Below are positions 22,001-30,930 of a DNA stretch of 49,888 bases, in pieces; the stretch's first letter is position 1, and every line of letters starts with the position of its first letter. Location of the stretch: positions 1 to 49,888 of the IMG/VR virus record IMGVR_UViG_3300025009_000151. One strand, given 5' to 3'. The position numbers and the translations under genes were made by a program. The notes beneath the pieces are model-generated. The model saw only the letters and a program-made list of their open reading frames with translations, did not search any database and was not told the origin of the DNA. Source of the stretch: a virus.

Positions 22001-25000
22001 TTGCACCCTTTGCGAACTACACTCCGAGGTAAACTACCCCTGTATACAAGGCAGGGGTAACACATCCTCAAAAATTATGGTTGTGGGAGAGTACCCGCAC
22101 TGGCAGGCAGATAAGGCCGGGGAGTTACTTACTGGGGAGCCTTACGAGTACCTAAAGAAATCACTACAGGCTAACGGTATAAATAAATTCTACTATACCA
22201 CAGCGGTTAAGTGTAACCTGCCTTACGGTGCTAAGATAGGTAAGACTCATATTAAGGCGTGTCAGCCTTACCTGCATGACGAGATAGCCACAAACAAACC
22301 TAAGTTTATACTGCTGCTAGGCAACACAGCCCTATCTGTTGTGGGTAAGTCAGGCATCACCACATACCGAGGCAAAGAGTTTGTCAAAGACGGCATAACA
22401 TACTTCGCTACATTTAACCCTTCAGCCGTGTTACGTAACCCCAAGTACGAGATAATATTCAAACAGGACATGGCATACTTCGCTAACTTAATAAATGGCG
22501 TAGACAACCAACCACACTATGACGTAAAATTTGTGGAGTCGTTAGACGACTTTAAACAAATGCTAACAGACGCACACAACGCTAAAATGATTTCTTACGA
22601 CTTTGAAACAGAAGGGTTCGACCCACAAACAGGAAAGGTGTGGTTGCTCGGTGTAGCATACTCTCCCACACAAGCATGGATACTCCCGTTACAACATCCT
22701 GACCACCATTTCAGTGTTCTTAAAACTGTAACATGGAAAAAACTCTTACTAATACTTGCAGACGCTATGATGGCTAAACCTAAATGGAGAGTAGCTCATA
22801 ATAGCAAGTTTGACAACAAGTGGTTTAAAGTTAAAGTTAACCGTTCCGTAAAATGCACATGGGATACTATGTTAGCCTCACACTTACTTAACGAGAATAC
22901 ACCTAACAATTTAGAATATCTATCCCAATCAATGTTAGGTTTACAGCCATACAAAGGTAAAATAGTATTCGTTAATAAGTATGACGCTAAAGGTAGGCTC
23001 ATAGAGAAAGTATCCTCGCTTAAAGACATGGGGCTATACTGCGGGGAGGATTGTTGTAACACCTACCGCATAGCACTGAAACAAATACCACAGGTAAAAG
23101 ACGACGCTAGGCTGTGGAATCTCTATACCAAACTCATACTTCCTGCATCCCACACTCTTGAGGACATAGAACTACGTGGGTTATACATGGATAAGGCACG
23201 CCTCATTGAGAGACAGCAAATCTGTGAGGATAAGATTGTGGAAACGGAGGCGAAACTAAATGCACTTGTACCTGACACGTACCCTAGACCATATAAGGTC
23301 TATAAGAAACCTCCTAAACAGGATCACTACCAGACAGACGAGGGTTACATCGTTGACTTACCTGTTAATTTCAGCTCGCCTGATCAAGTAGGTAAATTAT
23401 TATTCTCTGAGGAAGGTTTCAACTGTATTCCTATATCTCTAACAGACTCAGGTAAACCGAGTACGGGAAGCGACGACTTAACATTCTTGAAAGACCAGTC
23501 CCCACAAGAAGTTATTACATTTGTGGATACACTACTTGAGTATCGTAACTGGAAAAAGAAATTATCAACGTACATACAGCCTTGGATAGAGCAGACGATA
23601 GACCAGGGCAAGGATAGAATATACTCCACATTTAAAATGCTAACCGTCACCGGCAGACTCAGCAGCGAAAACCCCAACGTACAGAACTTAGAGCGAGGCC
23701 CATTCATACGAGGCTGTATCTGTGCACCACCTGGATACAAACTTGTGGAGTGTGATTAATACAATGGTTGCACTTTAAAAACCTCTCTAATTCGGTGAAC
23801 ACCCTAACGTAAAGACGAGGGCGATACCGAGCCAAGCGTGTCATTGTTGATACGAAGGTGTAACGACTAGGCGTAAGCCGTAGGGTTCAAGAGAACTCGA
23901 AACGGGAGGGAATTTATTCTTGCGTGTTTTAAACCTACACGGTATACTATAATAAATAATAGAATTACGTGTAGGAGGTAAACTTAATGTCTAAACAAAA
24001 TCCTAGAAAATGGTCAGAAAAGGAAATTGAGTTTCTCGTAGAAAACTACTCTAAGTACCCTAGACAATTCTTCATAGAGTATTTTAAGTGCGACCTATTT
24101 GAGTTAGATACTCAAAGAAAGAAACTAGGGTTACGGAAATTTTCTCAAGTTAAATGGCATGAAAAAGAGATTCAATTCCTTAAAAAATATTTTCCTAAGT
24201 ATGGCGGCAAGTGGTGTGCTGAAAAACTAGGTAGACGCTCTTTCCATGCTACACATAAAATGGCTGAAAAATTAGGATTAAAGATTGATTGGAAATATAA
24301 CTATACCGATGCTGAGGGTTACATTGTCCTATGTCACAACAGGAATAAAAAAATATTAGAGCATAGGTATGTTATGGAACAGCATTTAGGGAGGAAATTA
24401 AAACCTACTGAGTTAGTACACCACATAGACGGTAATAAAAAGAATAATGATATATCTAACTTAGAATTAACCACTAGGAAAGATCATATCAACACTCACA
24501 GACAAAGTTTACTGGATGGCATGAAGAATAGATTTAAGATATAGTCTGCACTCATAGGAAACTATGAGAAGGTATACGGAATCGGTATACCTGCAACAAA
24601 AGGTATTCTCAGATTGAATTACGCATCGCTGCTCATATATCCGGTGAACCTACCATGTTACGAGCGTATCAAACCAACGAGGACTTACACGCACTAACCG
24701 CAGCCACAGTATCAGGCATGACGTTAGCTGAGGTTAAGAAGAATAAAGATGTTAGACAGAAGGGAAAACCTGTCAACTTTGGTTATATTTATGGTATGTC
24801 TGCTGAGGGTTTCAGAACTTATGCTAAGACAGGTTACAAGGTAGATTTAACCCCTGACGAGGCGGTAGAGTTCCGTAACAAATACTTTACAAAGTATAAA
24901 GGTTTACTTACGTGGCATAAGCGTCAAAAAGATTTAGCCAAAAGGTTAGGCTATGTTAGATTTCCTGACGGACGTATACGCAGATTACCTGACATTAACT

Positions 25001-25329
25001 CCGATAACAAAGGTGTACGGGGCGAGGCTGAACGTCAAGCAATAAACTCCCCGGTACAAGGTTTCGCTAGTGACATAACACTACTGTCAATGGTAAGGTT
25101 AAACAAAATACTTGACCCTGCCGAGGCTCAGATAGTTTTATCGGTGCATGACGCTTTATACTTCTACATTAAAGATGATTGTGTAGATAAGTTACTGCCG
25201 GTTATTAAATCCACAATGGAAGACGCTGAGGCCGTGCGTAAAACTTTCGGTGTAGACTTAACCGTACCGTTAGTTGTGGATTGTAAAGTGGGAACGCATT
25301 GGGGCGAGTTGAAGGAGGTAGAAGTATGA
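21969..25329 (+). CDS. polA: Uracil-DNA glycosylase / DNA polymerase A fusion, split by a group I intron
   Basis: Exons 21969-23756 and 24604-25329 join to encode about 837 aa. Residues 1-170 resemble family-4 uracil-DNA glycosylase with four cysteines (C12, C15, C82, C98) for an Fe-S cluster. Residues 205-400 hold the 3'-5' exonuclease, starting at YDFETEG (D211, E213). The polymerase part has motif A CD|YSQIELR with the intron exactly between D and Y, motif B RQKGKPVNFGYIYG and motif C SVHDALYF, where the usual HDE Glu is Ala. UDG-Pol fusions are known in SPO1-type phages. ATG 21969 or 21978 may be used. Confidence 0.92.
23920..23948 (+). promoter_or_regulatory. Internal promoter for the intron HNH gene
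   Basis: TTGCGT (23920-23925), 17 nt, TATACT (23943-23948). Located inside the intron, 40 nt before the ATG. Confidence 0.55.
23934..23975 (+). promoter_or_regulatory. Hairpin masking the HNH ribosome binding site
   Basis: CCTACACG (23934-23941) pairs with CGTGTAGG (23968-23975), which overlaps the AGGAGG (23973-23978) of the HNH gene. The 5' arm is upstream of the start of the internal promoter's transcript, so only long transcripts would be masked. Confidence 0.7.
23987..24544 (+). CDS. HNH homing endonuclease in the polymerase intron
   Basis: 185 aa. Two similar N-terminal modules (WSEKEIEFLVENYSKY and WHEKEIQFLKKYFPKY) look like small DNA-binding helix repeats. The C terminus has LEHRYVMEQHLGRKL, then ELVHHIDGNKKNNDISNLEL, which is the HNH_3 domain. 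It would cut intronless polymerase genes and spread the intron. It sits in the intron and has its own promoter and regulated ribosome binding site. Confidence 0.9.
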   Translation: MSKQNPRKWSEKEIEFLVENYSKYPRQFFIEYFKCDLFELDTQRKKLGLRKFSQVKWHEKEIQFLKKYFPKYGGKWCAEKLGRRSFHATHKMAEKLGLKIDWKYNYTDAEGYIVLCHNRNKKILEHRYVMEQHLGRKLKPTELVHHIDGNKKNNDISNLELTTRKDHINTHRQSLLDGMKNRFKI

Positions 25330-25433
25330 TAGATTTAGTTGAGGTTCTTAAAGAAATAGGCAAAGGTATGGTATTAGGTACTATAGCAATAATCACTTAT
25401 GAAACCGTTAAATGGCTAAATAAAAAAACTTAA
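25326..25433 (+). CDS. Tiny membrane protein (35 aa)
   Basis: ATG overlaps the polymerase stop (ATGA), with GAAGGAGG before it. Product MIDLVEVLKEIGKGMVLGTI contains a short hydrophobic helix (GMVLGTIAIITYETV). Function unknown. Confidence 0.6.
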   Translation: MIDLVEVLKEIGKGMVLGTIAIITYETVKWLNKKT

Positions 25434-25442
25434 ACAAAAGTG

Positions 25443-25471
25443 TTGACATATTACCTGCCGTTTAGTATAAT
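25443..25471 (+). promoter_or_regulatory. Perfect sigma-A consensus promoter
   Basis: TTGACA (25443-25448), 17 nt, TATAAT (25466-25471); drives 25505 onward. Confidence 0.9.
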
Positions 25472-25504
25472 ACTCACAAGAACAAAAACGGGAGTTGATA
25501 CTAA

Positions 25505-25834
25505 ATGGCAGGTGCAAGAAAATATCACGGTGAATACTTGATACCGAATACTATCGAACTGGCGAGTAGGCCAGAGGATACAAGATATTTGTGGATAGCC
25601 TGGGGTGACGATGGTTTCTATAGCGGTTCGTCGTACGGCGGCTTAACTAAAGCAATAAACCGTTTAGGCGGTTGGGAGTCAGAGGATGTAAGCCTAAAGT
25701 TTGTAGACTTATACGAGGATAGAGTAGTAACCATACCTAAGAGATTACCGATAGACAGGTTACTGCAAGTGTGGAGAAACAACTACTTCAACCCTGACTG
25801 GCGGTTAGAACTGAACACAAAGAAAAAAAGATAA
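25505..25834 (+). CDS. Hypothetical protein (109 aa)
   Basis: Aromatic-rich (YLWIAWGDDGFYSGSSYGGL, VWRNNYFNPDWRLEL). ATG with GGGAG upstream. No family recognised. First gene of the recombination unit. Confidence 0.6.
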   Translation: MAGARKYHGEYLIPNTIELASRPEDTRYLWIAWGDDGFYSGSSYGGLTKAINRLGGWESEDVSLKFVDLYEDRVVTIPKRLPIDRLLQVWRNNYFNPDWRLELNTKKKR

Positions 25835-25847
25835 GGAGGAGATACTA

Positions 25848-26354
25848 ATGGGGTGTGACATTCACTTGCATGTGGAGAAGAGAGTAAACGGTGAGTGGGA
25901 GGAAACTGAATGTAATAATGTGTACGACGGTAGAAACTACACGCTATACGCAGCATTAGCAGGGGTAAGAAACTACGATAGGTTTACTCCTATAGCAGAG
26001 CCTAAAGAATTACCTAAAGATGTATCAGCAGAAGTATACAACGAGTCTGAAAGATGGGGTTGTGATGGTCATAGTCATAGTTGGTTAACTCTAACAGAGT
26101 TATTAAACTTTGACTGGAGCCAAAAAATAAAAATTACTCGTATGGTTTCTGCTGAAAGTCGTAGACAATACTTAGAGAATGGTATAACTCCTAACGCATG
26201 GTGTTCATGGACTAATACCGAGGGGTGGGATTCGTTAGAGTGGGAAGAATCATTAGCTGAATACTGTAACGAGTTCATTAACGAGTTTATACCTGAGTTA
26301 CAGAAGTTAGGCAATCCTGACGAAGTGCGGATAGTTTTCTGGTTCGATAACTGA
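25848..26354 (+). CDS. Conserved phage protein (MGCDIH type), unknown function
   Basis: Begins MGCDIHLHVEKRVNGEWEE and has YDGRNYTLYAALAGVR, then GCDGHSHSWLTLTELL. This pattern is recognisable in uncharacterised proteins of many phages; His/Asp residues near the start suggest a metal site. No activity is known. Confidence 0.6.
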   Translation: MGCDIHLHVEKRVNGEWEETECNNVYDGRNYTLYAALAGVRNYDRFTPIAEPKELPKDVSAEVYNESERWGCDGHSHSWLTLTELLNFDWSQKIKITRMVSAESRRQYLENGITPNAWCSWTNTEGWDSLEWEESLAEYCNEFINEFIPELQKLGNPDEVRIVFWFDN

Positions 26355-26370
26355 AATGGAGGTGGGAGGT

Positions 26371-27411
26371 TTGAGTAGGCTACTGTATTTTGGTAATAAA
26401 CCGTCACCGGACGAATTCAAGAAACACGGTCTAATGGTAGGCACATACTCAGAAATGACATGCCGTAGACGTTGCCCTAAAATGCACGATTACTGCTACA
26501 AACAAAAACTAGAGAAGAAAATACCGAGTATGCCGTTAACTCTCGGTGTGCTAGGCCACAGTTTACTTGAGACGATTTATGCTAATGGCGGGATAAACTC
26601 GAAAGGGTTTACATGGGAAGAAGTATTAGAACTTTACAAAGTAGATTCGTGGTCACAATTAAGTGAGGAGCAACAGCAGGAGTACGGCGACTTACCGGAG
26701 ATGGCCCACAGATTATTGACCGGTTACGAGTACCACTGGCAGAATGAGTCATGGAATGTACTTGAAACTGAGGTATCGTTCCTTGCAAGGTTAACCGATA
26801 AAGTAGGTTACGCCGGAGTTATCGACCTCATTGTGGAGGACAGTAATGGCATGATATGGGTAGTTGACCACAAATTTACCAAGAACATACCTGAAGATGA
26901 CTACCTAAGCATAGACCCACAAACATCGCTCTACTACTGGATAGCCACACTCAAGTACGGTAAAGACCGTGTGGCCGGTTCGATACTTAACTACATACGC
27001 ACTAAGCCGCCCACAGTACCTAGTATTAACAAGGACGGCACAATCAGCAAGGCTAAGATTGATACAGACATACCTACCCTAATGAAAGTAATACACGACA
27101 ACGGACTTAACCCTGACGACTACAAGGATCACATTGAGCGAGCCAAAGTCACCACAAATCAATTCTACGTCAGGAAACGCTTAGACCGCCCGATTAACCT
27201 ACTCAAGATGACTCTGCGTGAGGCGGTGGCTACAATCCTAGACTGTAACAGTAAGCGTCCCATAACCCGCACACTAAACAAAAACTGCTCATGGGACTGT
27301 GACTACCAACCGTTATGTATGGCAGAAATACAGGGAGCAGACACAGCCTTTATGATTAAACAGCAGTACCAAATTAAAGAGGATAAGAATAAGGAGGTAT
27401 TCAAAGTATGA
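26371..27411 (+). CDS. Cas4/RecB-like PD-(D/E)XK nuclease
   Basis: TTG 26371 follows GGAGGTGGGAGG; the ATG 26356 would place this site in the gene. It has N-terminal cysteines (MTCRRRCPKMHDYCYK) and C-terminal KNCSWDCDYQPLCMAE, which can bind an Fe-S cluster as in Cas4/AddB. The nuclease core is YAGVIDLIVE, then WVVDHKFTK, followed by a helix with Q..YYW. Likely processes DNA ends in replication or recombination with the Sak4-like protein downstream. Confidence 0.85.
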   Translation: MSRLLYFGNKPSPDEFKKHGLMVGTYSEMTCRRRCPKMHDYCYKQKLEKKIPSMPLTLGVLGHSLLETIYANGGINSKGFTWEEVLELYKVDSWSQLSEEQQQEYGDLPEMAHRLLTGYEYHWQNESWNVLETEVSFLARLTDKVGYAGVIDLIVEDSNGMIWVVDHKFTKNIPEDDYLSIDPQTSLYYWIATLKYGKDRVAGSILNYIRTKPPTVPSINKDGTISKAKIDTDIPTLMKVIHDNGLNPDDYKDHIERAKVTTNQFYVRKRLDRPINLLKMTLREAVATILDCNSKRPITRTLNKNCSWDCDYQPLCMAEIQGADTAFMIKQQYQIKEDKNKEVFKV

Positions 27412-27851
27412 TATGTGATAAGTGTAGGTGTACAATTGACACTGAAGAAGCATATAACATCTGCGGGGACTGTTATGATGAGGCTTTTCCGTTATCTAAA
27501 CCTGTACCTAAGAAACGTAAACCTAAAGGAAGGTGTAAAGTCTGTAATGGCTTATATTGGGAGGGTAAGAACGGTGTGTGTAATGATTGCAGGAGTGACG
27601 AATCACAAGCACCGGAATTAGCCGGTATAGTAAACAGGCCGCAGTTTGATTTAGATTACTATAAAGTAGGGACAGCAGTTCAAGTTGAAGTATTGACAGA
27701 TGATAGCGAGCCGTTTAATGGTATTGTGTTAGAAGTATTCGCAGACCATATATCTATAGGGTTCTTTGATAATGAGGGTTCTGCCGATAGGTATGAACTT
27801 AAAATAGCGTGGGTTATTGATGGTAGTGTTAAAGTAAGAAAATTCATGTAG
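27408..27851 (+). CDS. Zinc-ribbon protein with C-terminal beta domain (147 aa)
   Basis: MICDKCRCTID, NICGDCYDEA, GRCKVCNG and GVCNDCRSD give four CxxC pairs, likely two zinc ribbons. A small beta domain follows (VQVEVLTDDSEPFNGIVLEV). ATG overlaps the nuclease stop. May be a nucleic-acid adaptor. Confidence 0.65.
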   Translation: MICDKCRCTIDTEEAYNICGDCYDEAFPLSKPVPKKRKPKGRCKVCNGLYWEGKNGVCNDCRSDESQAPELAGIVNRPQFDLDYYKVGTAVQVEVLTDDSEPFNGIVLEVFADHISIGFFDNEGSADRYELKIAWVIDGSVKVRKFM

Positions 27852-27864
27852 GAGGTGTTTAAAA

Positions 27865-28050
27865 GTGTCTGATAATAAGTTTAGATTGATAGTAGATTTA
27901 CGTAACAGTGAAGGTAAATTGAATAGGAAACCATTCGAAGTTGACAAACCGGAAATGCTGTCCATTGAAATACAGAAAGCCGTTAACTTATACCTTAACC
28001 AAGGGTACGATATACAGTTAACTATAGAGAGGGTGAAACCTAATGTCTGA
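27865..28050 (+). CDS. Hypothetical protein (61 aa)
   Basis: GTG start with AGGAGGTG upstream. Reads FRLIVDLRNSEGKLNRKPFE, then a helix; may be a small accessory for Sak4. Overlaps the next gene. Confidence 0.55.
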   Translation: MSDNKFRLIVDLRNSEGKLNRKPFEVDKPEMLSIEIQKAVNLYLNQGYDIQLTIERVKPNV

Positions 28051-28819
28051 CAATTTTGTGGAACTCACTCCGCAGCCTGATAACTTTGACCCTTCGGAGA
28101 TAGAATGTCTGATACAGGAAGTAGATAATCAGCCGGTACACCTGTCTATAGTAGTATACGGTGTATCAGGTATAGGCAAAACACGCTTCGGTGCTACAGG
28201 CTCTAAGTGCCTTGTGGTGAACTGTGGAGAACAGAAACCTATCTCTATTAGAGGCATGGGTGCAAAGGTAATAAACATACGCAAAGTACCTGACGACCTT
28301 GAGAAAGTATTCTGGTACTTGCGTAATGGAGGCCATAAGAATTTTGATACACTCGTCATAGACGGTGTATCTAGTATGCAAAAAATGCTACAGAGGTTTG
28401 TGGTTGCCGAAAACTGTAAACTCAACGCCACAAAGAACAAAATACTTACCTCGCAACGTGACTACGGCGAGGTCGGTGACTACCTCACTACCTGGATAAT
28501 GAACTTCCGTAACCTGCAAGACGTAATGGATGTGGTATTCCTAGCACTCGAAAGAGGTCCGGACGAGAAGAACGAACTGTACCGCCCTGACGTTATACCG
28601 TCCGTTCAAAGGATGCTTGAGTCGTCAGTGAATATCGTAGGTAGAATGTACTATAAGGATGTAGTAAGTAAAGGTAAGGAGTTAACAGTACCGTCACTGT
28701 ACGTTGCTCCACATGCTGAGTACATGACGAAAGACTGTACCGGATGTTTAGGCAAAGAGATTCTACAGCCTAGCATACCTAAGATTCTCAAGAAGATTAA
28801 TGAAAACTATAATAAATAA
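28043..28819 (+). CDS. Sak4-like RecA-fold recombinase
   Basis: 258 aa. Walker A YGVSGIGKTRF (40-47) and Walker B FDTLVIDGVSS with MQK fit the AAA_24/Sak4 group of phage single-strand annealing or RecA-like proteins. It works with SSB-like proteins, and the next gene looks like one. No Cas or repair genes nearby. Confidence 0.85.
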   Translation: MSDNFVELTPQPDNFDPSEIECLIQEVDNQPVHLSIVVYGVSGIGKTRFGATGSKCLVVNCGEQKPISIRGMGAKVINIRKVPDDLEKVFWYLRNGGHKNFDTLVIDGVSSMQKMLQRFVVAENCKLNATKNKILTSQRDYGEVGDYLTTWIMNFRNLQDVMDVVFLALERGPDEKNELYRPDVIPSVQRMLESSVNIVGRMYYKDVVSKGKELTVPSLYVAPHAEYMTKDCTGCLGKEILQPSIPKILKKINENYNK

Positions 28820-28839
28820 ATGAGAGGGGATAAATTAAC

Positions 28840-29556
28840 ATGGCTAAAGTATTAAACATTGATTTCACAGGAGTATCAGAAGGTGGCGGTTCACGCATAC
28901 CCGCCGGAGATTATATTTTCAAAATTACCGGCGTTGAGCAGAAACAATCCAAAAAGGAAGGCGGAGGTGCTTACCTTAACTGGAAACTTTCCGGTGTAAA
29001 CGGTGACGCTAAAGGTGCTACCTTATTTGAAATAACTTCACTTAAACCGGCAGCTTTGTGGAATCTTTACAACTTCTTGATTTCCACAGGGTACAACGTG
29101 CCCAAGAACAAGGTCAAGATTGACCTCGATAAAGTTGTGGGTAAGTTCATCGGGTGTACCATTGATGATGAGGAGTTCACCAAGAACGACGGTACTAAAG
29201 CCAAGAAATCCTCTGTGGTATCCACATTCGCTGTCAAGAAAACGTCAGACGGTAAATGGGTTAAAGTCGGCGTAGAAGAAGATGAAACGGAAGAAGAACC
29301 TGAACTCGACGAAGTAGACGAACTCGAAGATGAATCTGAGATTGAAGAAACACCGCCCCCGAAAAAGCCCGCAACCAAGAAACCTGCTGATAAGAAAAAG
29401 CCGGATACTAAAAAGCCTGCACCGAAACCTGAGCCGGAGCCTGAGAACGATGACCTTGAAGTAGACGGTGATGACGATGGCGATCCGAACGGTGACGAGT
29501 TAGACTTAGACGGTCTTGAGGATGAACTTAATGATTTAGAGAACGAGTTAGACTAA
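28840..29556 (+). CDS. SSB-like protein (DUF669 type) with acidic tail
   Basis: Residues 1 to about 140 form an OB-like beta domain (IPAGDYIFKITGVEQKQSKK). The rest is strongly acidic with Lys/Pro blocks, ending DLENELD, as in SSB tails that recruit partners. ATG at 28840 with AGAGGGG. Very likely binds single-stranded DNA for Pol A and Sak4. Confidence 0.8.
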   Translation: MAKVLNIDFTGVSEGGGSRIPAGDYIFKITGVEQKQSKKEGGGAYLNWKLSGVNGDAKGATLFEITSLKPAALWNLYNFLISTGYNVPKNKVKIDLDKVVGKFIGCTIDDEEFTKNDGTKAKKSSVVSTFAVKKTSDGKWVKVGVEEDETEEEPELDEVDELEDESEIEETPPPKKPATKKPADKKKPDTKKPAPKPEPEPENDDLEVDGDDDGDPNGDELDLDGLEDELNDLENELD

Positions 29557-29852
29557 TGGCAGGCCCAGAGTCTAAACTTACCACAAAGATATTAGCCGCC
29601 TTGCGTAAGCGGGGCGGTTGGTGGGCTAAGTTTCACGGTGGTGTTTATCAGCGAGGCATACCTGATTTACTTGGATGTTACAAAGGTAAAATGGTTGCCC
29701 TTGAAGTTAAGATAGGTACAGCATACGGAGCCACAGAACTACAGCAGAAAAACATAGACGAGATTAATAAGTGTGGAGGCAACGCAAGCGTCATTTATTC
29801 TATACAAGATGCTTTAAAAATACTTGACTACATAGATGAGTCTGCCTTATAA
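29556..29852 (+). CDS. VRR-NUC nuclease
   Basis: 98 aa with KFHGGVYQRGIPDLLGCYKG and MVALEVK, the D..ExK active site of VRR-NUC (PD-(D/E)XK) nucleases that can resolve junctions or flaps. Begins at the overlapping stop of the SSB-like gene. Confidence 0.88.
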   Translation: MAGPESKLTTKILAALRKRGGWWAKFHGGVYQRGIPDLLGCYKGKMVALEVKIGTAYGATELQQKNIDEINKCGGNASVIYSIQDALKILDYIDESAL

Positions 29853-29887
29853 TAAGAGTACAAAAATATTAAGGGAGATGTTACATA

Positions 29888-30199
29888 ATGGCTAAAGCAA
29901 ACGTAAAGAAAAATGACGAACTGGACTTGGACTTCACTGACTTAGATGAAAAACAACCAGTCGTACCGGCTGTTTCAGATAAACCTAAAAGAACTCGCAA
30001 GCCCGCACCTAAGAAAGTAACTCCTGCACCTGAGCCTGTAGTTCCGGTAGTACCGACATTTACCGTTAAGCAAGTTACTGCTATCCTCGACTCGGCTAAC
30101 CTTATCGCCAAAGAGTTGATTGACGGGGCTGTTACCGAGGATACCTTGAAAACCACATACGCTAAAGCTTTACGTATTGCAATGAAAACCCATGCCTAA
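29888..30199 (+). CDS. Hypothetical protein (103 aa)
   Basis: ATG with AAGGGAGA upstream. Acidic start (NDELDLDFTDLDEK), Pro/Lys-rich middle and helical end (FTVKQVTAILDSANLIAKEL). The acidic motif resembles the SSB-like tail. Last gene of the rightward region. Confidence 0.6.
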   Translation: MAKANVKKNDELDLDFTDLDEKQPVVPAVSDKPKRTRKPAPKKVTPAPEPVVPVVPTFTVKQVTAILDSANLIAKELIDGAVTEDTLKTTYAKALRIAMKTHA

Positions 30200-30202
30200 A
30201 AA

Positions 30203-30222
30203 TTACCGTAAGGTTACGGTAA
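30203..30222 (+). terminator. Hairpin after the replication operon
   Basis: TTACCGTAA (30203-30211) pairs with TTACGGTAA (30214-30222). It has no strong T run; the bidirectional terminator follows. Confidence 0.5.
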
Positions 30223-30284
30223 AATAAAATAAGTAAGCCTTTTTAACACGGGTCAGCACAAATCCCAGTTTGTGCGACAAAAGG

Positions 30285-30315
30285 AAATAGCCCCCCTTAT
30301 CAAGGGGCTATTTTT
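30285..30315. terminator. Bidirectional terminator between convergent operons
   Basis: AAATAGCCCC (30285-30294) pairs with GGGGCTATTT (30304-30313). T runs follow on plus, and A-rich sequence allows T on minus. It separates the rightward replication genes from the leftward structural operon. Confidence 0.85.
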
Positions 30316-30321
30316 CGTTTC

Positions 30322-30438
30322 TTAGTAATCTCTTAATAACTTTTTACTTAACAAAGGCATACCCTTATTCATTTTCGGCTTATCCTTAACCTTATCAGAA
30401 GTTTTTTCACTTTGGATTGATTTTTTAACCTTAGCCAT
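30322..30438 (-). CDS. Small basic protein (38 aa)
   Basis: ATG with AGGAGG 9 nt upstream. Reads MAKVKKSIQSEKTSDKVKDK and is Lys-rich. Last gene of the leftward late operon; overlaps the holin end. Function unknown. Confidence 0.6.
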   Translation of the reverse strand: MAKVKKSIQSEKTSDKVKDKPKMNKGMPLLSKKLLRDY

Positions 30439-30646
30439 TAGTATTATCCTCCTTCGTATTCATATTTTGTGGCGACTTCTTAGCAATGAACACGCTCGTC
30501 AACGTGAAAAACCACTGAGCAAAATTATTATTATCGCCTGATCCTTGGAAATAAGATACTGCGTAACAAATAAATATTACCACAGTAAGTGCCATCAAGA
30601 ACATATCCACACCATCTAAACCGCTTTCCCACATAAACTTAATCAT
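30431..30646 (-). CDS. Holin-like membrane protein (71 aa)
   Basis: ATG 30646 overlaps the XhlA-like stop (ATGA). One clear membrane helix (FLMALTVVIFICYAVSYF) and a second hydrophobic segment (WFFTLTSVFIA), then a charged tail. Size, position and coupling fit phage holins, which time lysis; the endolysin itself is at 0.4-1.0 kb. Confidence 0.7.
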   Translation of the reverse strand: MIKFMWESGLDGVDMFLMALTVVIFICYAVSYFQGSGDNNNFAQWFFTLTSVFIAKKSPQNMNTKEDNTNG

Positions 30647-30906
30647 TTCCCTACCACCCCTAACACATACACGATTAAACCTATTGAGAGTGAGGATAAA
30701 AAGGTTATAATAACTGCCACAGACCATGAAGGTTTTTTTAATGCTGCATCTAATTTCTCGAATATTTTCAAGATAGAGGACTTAATATCACCGACCTCAG
30801 CACTCATATGTGCAATATCTCTCCCATGACCGTGAACAATTTTTTCTAACTCATGCACAGTCTTGTTCAATTCGCCAACCATCTCCTCGTTAGCCACATA
30901 TACCAC
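30643..30906 (-). CDS. XhlA-like haemolysin protein
   Basis: A coiled-coil N-terminal part (MVGELNKTVHELEKIVHGHG) is followed by one membrane helix (WSVAVIITFLSSLSIGLIVYVLG), as in XhlA proteins that work with holins. GTG 30906 or the internal GTG (30897) is the start. Confidence 0.75.
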   Translation of the reverse strand: MVYVANEEMVGELNKTVHELEKIVHGHGRDIAHMSAEVGDIKSSILKIFEKLDAALKKPSWSVAVIITFLSSLSIGLIVYVLGVVGK

Positions 30907-30930
30907 ATCCTTTATAATTCGGTATCCGTC

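Larger units (their letters stand above)
23757..24603 (+). ncRNA. Group I intron in the DNA polymerase gene
   Basis: 847 nt. It lies between the codons for D and Y of motif A. The exon GTGTGAT pairs with GTTGCAC (23767-23773), with the final U-G pair at the splice site, and the intron ends in G (24603). Core elements GGTGTAACGACTAG (about 23859) and AAGATATAGTC (about 24535) form P7 on both sides of the HNH gene. Strong evidence for self-splicing. Confidence 0.93.

Noticed and set aside
24655-25329. Polymerase C-terminal part as an independent gene
   Set aside because: The frame continues upstream to 24604 with YSQIELR and joins exon 1 through a clear group I intron, so it is an exon.
26371-27411. 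Cas4-like nuclease as part of a CRISPR system
   Set aside because: No cas1, cas2 or array is present and the gene lies within a replication and recombination operon.
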